41,177 bases of DNA from an uncultured Thermomicrobium sp. (GTDB lineage: Bacteria; Chloroflexota; Chloroflexia; Thermomicrobiales; Thermomicrobiaceae): positions 1-41,177 of the forward strand of contig CALIMB010000031.1 of NCBI GenBank assembly GCA_938028665.1. The letters run 5' to 3'. Below are positions 36,579-41,177 of this stretch, in pieces (position 1 is the first letter of the stretch; each line of letters starts with the position of its first letter). The notes beneath the pieces are model-generated. The model did not search any database, was not told where the DNA came from, and saw nothing but the letters and a program-made list of their open reading frames with translations. Both the position numbers and the translations under genes were made by a program.

Positions 36579-36616
36579 GAGCGAGTCGACCGGTCTTTAC
36601 ACCAGTCGACTCGCTC
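36579..36616 (-). terminator. Terminator-like hairpin after dnaK
   Basis: GAGCGAGTCGAC and GTCGACTCGCTC form a 12-bp perfect stem over a 14-nt loop, 25 bp past the dnaK stop. It is followed on the minus strand by ACTTTGA, a weak U-rich end. Confidence 0.6.
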
Positions 36617-36640
36617 CATCTGGCTCTGGCGAGGACCGCA

Positions 36641-38545
<1,905 letters not shown>

Positions 38546-38547
38546 GG

Positions 38548-39192
38548 TTACTCCTCACCTCGCTTTCGTTCGTTCGTTGCTGTCTCACTTTCCGGTGTGG
38601 TTGCCCGACGCTCCACCCGCACGAGAGCAGGTCGAAGCACACGCCCACGCAAGCGATAACCGCGCCGAATTTCTTCGACGACGACGTGATGTGGCCCTTC
38701 GCCACTTACCGCGACAGCCTCATGCTCCTCCGGCGTGAACACCCTTCCGACTACCTCGATCGGCTCGACACCCTCGCTTTCCAGAACTGCCCAGAGCTTC
38801 CGCTCAATCAAGAGCAGCCCCTGCACCCACGGGCTGTCTTTCGTTTCTTCCGGCAGGTGAGCGATGGCCAGGTGGAAGTCATCCAGCACTGGCAGGAGCT
38901 TGCGGATGAGTTCCATATGCGCCAGGTGCTTGAACTCCTCCAGCTCCTGTTCGACCCGCCGCTTGTAGTTGAGGAATTCCGCTCGAGCTCGTCGCGCCTG
39001 ATCGAGATACTCCTCGGCCAACTGCTTCAGATGCTCGTTCTCCAGGCGCAACGCCTCAAGCTCATCAGTGGGGATCGGGGGTGATTGCACCTCTTCCGGT
39101 GTGGCCACTTCGCTCGGCACCGGAACCGGCTCCTCCACCGGATGCACCCCCCCTGCCTGCTCGACACGTTCTGGCTGCTCGTTCACCGTCAT
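38548..39192 (-). CDS. grpE: Nucleotide exchange factor GrpE
   Basis: A 214-residue protein that releases ADP from DnaK. An acidic, Pro/Val/Glu-rich tail (about 1-45) precedes a long coiled coil ([20 protein letters not shown]). The family signature follows: [28 protein letters not shown], and [11 protein letters not shown] ... [17 protein letters not shown] in the beta domain. ATG at 39192 overlaps the hrcA stop (ATGA) and has GGAGGGAG seven bases away. A further in-frame ATG at 39207 lies before this site and is less likely. A thermosensing coiled coil is known for some thermophile GrpE proteins and is plausible here. Confidence 0.95.
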   Translation of the reverse strand: MTVNEQPERVEQAGGVHPVEEPVPVPSEVATPEEVQSPPIPTDELEALRLENEHLKQLAEEYLDQARRARAEFLNYKRRVEQELEEFKHLAHMELIRKLLPVLDDFHLAIAHLPEETKDSPWVQGLLLIERKLWAVLESEGVEPIEVVGRVFTPEEHEAVAVSGEGPHHVVVEEIRRGYRLRGRVLRPALVRVERRATTPESETATNERKRGEE

Positions 39193-40238
39193 TGCACTCC
39201 CTCCCATTCCGGCCCACTCGAGAGTTCGCTCATCAACTCGGAGACAACCGAGGACACGAATCGAACCGCCGCAATCGCCCGCGCATAGGCCATCCGCTGC
39301 GGCCCGAGAACCCCAAGCCAGCCAGTGACGTCCACTCCCGAACGGTAGGACGAAAGGACGAGGCTGAACGGCCGAAGTTCACGCAAGGCCAGATCCGTGC
39401 CAATCAGCACCCGAACGCCTTCATCGGGGTCAAGCCGAGGCAGAAGCCAAGTCAACAGCATTCCGCCTCGCAGCACCTCTAGTAGCACTTGCGCGAGCTG
39501 AGCCTGAGCGAACTCGGGTTGCCGGACGACATACTCCAAACCTTCCGCATAGAGTTCTGAACGCTGCTGCTGTTCGATAAAGCGCAGCGCTTCCGCAATT
39601 CGACGCAGCACCAGCGCCGCTAACGGCTCTGCACCACTTGCCCGCCGCTCGATCGCCTGCCGATCCAGCCAGCGCAGCTCAGGATTGAGCATGCGACTCA
39701 GCGTACTCAATCGCTCTTGCTCGAGTGGTTCGCCAAGATCGAGCAACGACTGATGAATCGCCCCCGACTGCGTCACCAGGACGAGCAGCACAACACGCCG
39801 ACGCAAGCTGATCAGCTCAAAATGCCGCAACCGCTCAACGCGTGCGCGCGGTGGCGTGACCAGCCCCACGTTCCCGCTCGAATCCGCTAGGACCGAGGCA
39901 GCCAACTTGAGCCAACTCGGTACCTGCTGCTCTACCTGCCGGAACTGGTGCCGGATCATGAGCTGCTCTTCTGGCGTCAGCTCGCCCTCCTCCATCAAGT
40001 ACTGCACGTAGTAGCGCAGCCCCTGTTCGGTCGGCACCCGCCCTGCCGACGTGTGCGGCTGGGCAAGGAAGTCAAGCGCCTCAAGCACGCTCATGTCGTT
40101 CCGGACCGTCGCGGGACTTACACCCAAGGAAACCCGTTCCAGTAACGCCTTCGAACCAACCGCTCGCCCGGAACGGAGGTATTCCTCCACCACATGACGT
40201 AAGATCTGGCGTTGTCGCTCCGTCAACTGCACACTCAT
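39189..40238 (-). CDS. hrcA: Heat-inducible transcription repressor HrcA
   Basis: A 349-residue repressor of class I heat-shock genes that binds CIRCE. N-terminal winged helix: LTERQRQILRHVVEEYLRSG, VGSKALLER, VSPATVRNDMSVLEALDFL and HTSAGRVPTEQGLRYYV, which is a very clear HrcA signature. A GAF-like and dimerisation region follows (LVTQSGAIHQSLLDLGEPL, GGMLLTWLLPRLDPDEGVRV). ATG at 40238 is used; the longer reading from 40256 begins inside the CIRCE element. It is the first gene of hrcA-grpE-dnaK, overlapping grpE by four bases. Confidence 0.95.
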   Translation of the reverse strand: MSVQLTERQRQILRHVVEEYLRSGRAVGSKALLERVSLGVSPATVRNDMSVLEALDFLAQPHTSAGRVPTEQGLRYYVQYLMEEGELTPEEQLMIRHQFRQVEQQVPSWLKLAASVLADSSGNVGLVTPPRARVERLRHFELISLRRRVVLLVLVTQSGAIHQSLLDLGEPLEQERLSTLSRMLNPELRWLDRQAIERRASGAEPLAALVLRRIAEALRFIEQQQRSELYAEGLEYVVRQPEFAQAQLAQVLLEVLRGGMLLTWLLPRLDPDEGVRVLIGTDLALRELRPFSLVLSSYRSGVDVTGWLGVLGPQRMAYARAIAAVRFVSSVVSELMSELSSGPEWEGVQ

Positions 40239-40250
40239 CACATCCCCGTT

Positions 40251-40277
40251 TAGCACTCGACCCCCTCGAGTGCTAGC
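40251..40277 (-). promoter_or_regulatory. CIRCE operator
   Basis: TTAGCACTC, a 9-nt spacer, GAGTGCTAG. The consensus is TTAGCACTC-N9-GAGTGCTAA, so only one base differs. It lies between the promoter and the hrcA start, as expected for HrcA autoregulation. Confidence 0.95.
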
Positions 40278-40286
40278 CTACGGCAA

Positions 40287-40315
40287 GGATAGGCCTTGCT
40301 ACGGCTCATGTCAAG
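40287..40315 (-). promoter_or_regulatory. Promoter of hrcA-grpE-dnaK
   Basis: Minus strand: TTGACA at 40310-40315, a 17-nt spacer, TATCCT at 40287-40292. Transcription would start near 40280, just before CIRCE. Confidence 0.8.
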
Positions 40316-40704
40316 GTTCCCTCGTGCTGTCGTTTCCCCTCGCGCACCCTTCGCTGTCCAATCTACTGCACCCCCCACGCTATGAGCCCCACAATGGGTC
40401 TCCAAAGGGGTATGGCATCACTCTTGGCAGGCAGGCCGAACAGGAACTGTGCCCTATCTCGTTAGGCCACATCCGATGTAGGAGAGGCGCAATAGAGCTT
40501 CCGCCCACGTACCTCGGCTCCACCTTCATGACTGAGCACCGGCGAGGATGATATTGTGCTCCTCAGCCCTGTTGGAGGATAGACTGTCGGAACCTGCCTC
40601 TCGCTCGGGTCGAGCAGGGCGCCACTTCCTCTTCAAAAATCTGCGACCCACTGCTTGCCAACACGTCCGACGCACCTACTGGACACCGGCGGTATCAGCA
40701 GTGA
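40316..40704. other. Intergenic region between hrcA promoter and peptidase gene
   Basis: No gene, RNA or strong hairpin was recognised here. Confidence 0.35.
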
Positions 40705-41177
40705 CTATCCACACGCAGGCGGCCAACGAGAGGATCGTGAGTCTTCCCGGCTACCACGCCGGAGCACCATGGCGGCTACCAATGCAGCCAAACCCACGAC
40801 AAGTACCGCCGTGCGCTGGCTTTCTCCCTGTATCGCGGCTTGCTCGGTCAGCCAGGCTTTCCACGACCGATCGAGTTCGTCGACATCAAGACCCAGGCTC
40901 CGCTTGAGCGCTTCGTCGTCCGTCACCCCTTCGCGATAGGTGGCCAGCAGACGCGCCATTCCCTCCTCACCGTAGGTTACCAGCAGATATTTGACCACGC
41001 TCCGGCTCGCCGCGTAGCCGAGGAGGGCCGCTTCTGGATCGGTTCCAAAGCCAGAGCCGAGTGCTCTCAGGGAAGGGAGCTTCCCCGAGCGACGAGCCCG
41101 CTCAAGCGCGGCATCCAATCGCAGGTCGTCAGCCGTCTGATAAGCAGTCGCAAGCCCTTCGTCTAGCCAGGCTGGTA
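40705..41177 (-). CDS. Membrane-anchored peptidase MA-like protein (5' end outside window)
   Basis: The C-terminal 157 residues of a longer protein; the reading frame is open to the right edge. The visible start reads PAWLDEGLATAYQTADDLRL. The W-x-x-E-G-L-A block usually follows the HExxH zinc site in peptidase-MA-like (gluzincin) domains and supplies the third, glutamate ligand. Next come RSVVKYLLVTYGEEGMARLL and DRSWKAWL, conserved in this class. Near the end lies a transmembrane helix (TAVLVVGLAALVAAMVLRRG) with a basic, cytoplasmic tail (RRGSREDSRSSRW). The active site would face outwards. The HExxH itself lies outside the window, so catalysis is not verified. Confidence 0.75.
   Translation of the reverse strand, partial: PAWLDEGLATAYQTADDLRLDAALERARRSGKLPSLRALGSGFGTDPEAALLGYAASRSVVKYLLVTYGEEGMARLLATYREGVTDDEALKRSLGLDVDELDRSWKAWLTEQAAIQGESQRTAVLVVGLAALVAAMVLRRGSREDSRSSRWPPACG

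Overview
The window looks like chromosomal DNA of a thermophilic Chloroflexota bacterium, most likely of the Thermomicrobia type. This is an inference from protein character (LysW-carrier lysine synthesis, a CIRCE-controlled hrcA-grpE-dnaK operon, an archaeal-like MetRS, frequent GTG starts and GTGA/ATGA overlaps) and not from a database match. Genes are mostly short operons on both strands. Unusually long gene-poor stretches lie at about 3.0-4.9 kb, 13.0-13.8 kb and 30.6-33.1 kb, and one ABC exporter has decayed.

Region by region. 1-3000 (minus): a LysW amino-group-carrier operon, read right to left as lysW, a divergent ATP-grasp paralogue, lysK, and lysX cut by the left edge. It is preceded by a promoter and a leader of about 290 nt with a 20-bp long-range helix and a terminator hairpin. 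4.98-8.3 kb: a SufR-like Fe-S regulator, then a convergent metal operon on the minus strand (CmtR-like sensor, P1B-type ATPase with CSC instead of CPC, and a 47-residue membrane peptide). 8.7-10.5 kb: metG with hairpins upstream. 10.8-13.0 kb: a TPR lytic transglycosylase. 13.8-16.5 kb: a SHOCT membrane protein that may be frameshifted, a dolichyl-phosphate-type glycosyltransferase and a BNR propeller protein. 16.8-21.4 kb: an MFS drug transporter, a duplicated DUF4352 lipoprotein, a small membrane protein and a WYL regulator. 21.5-23.9 kb: a tightly coupled envelope operon (WecG/TagA-type glycosyltransferase, zinc-ribbon membrane protein, PfkB/heptose-kinase-like protein). 23.9-25.8 kb: the ABC exporter pseudogene. 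25.9-28.5 kb: a small membrane protein, an LLM-class oxidoreductase and a histone-deacetylase-family hydrolase. 28.6-30.6 kb: uvrB. 33.1-35.2 kb: a two-component system. 35.5-36.1 kb: an IscA/HesB protein and tRNA-Leu(TAG). 36.6-40.3 kb: hrcA-grpE-dnaK under CIRCE. Right edge: the end of a membrane-anchored MA-type peptidase.

The most interesting candidates are: (1) the lysW leader, whose helices can be drawn as mutually exclusive states ending in a terminator, which resembles a riboswitch or attenuator but matches none of the amino-acid leaders I compared it with; (2) the ATP-grasp paralogue inside the LysW operon, which has lost recognisable LysX loop and metal-site residues; (3) the metal ATPase with a CSC transport motif, paired with a CmtR-like sensor and a tiny co-encoded membrane peptide.
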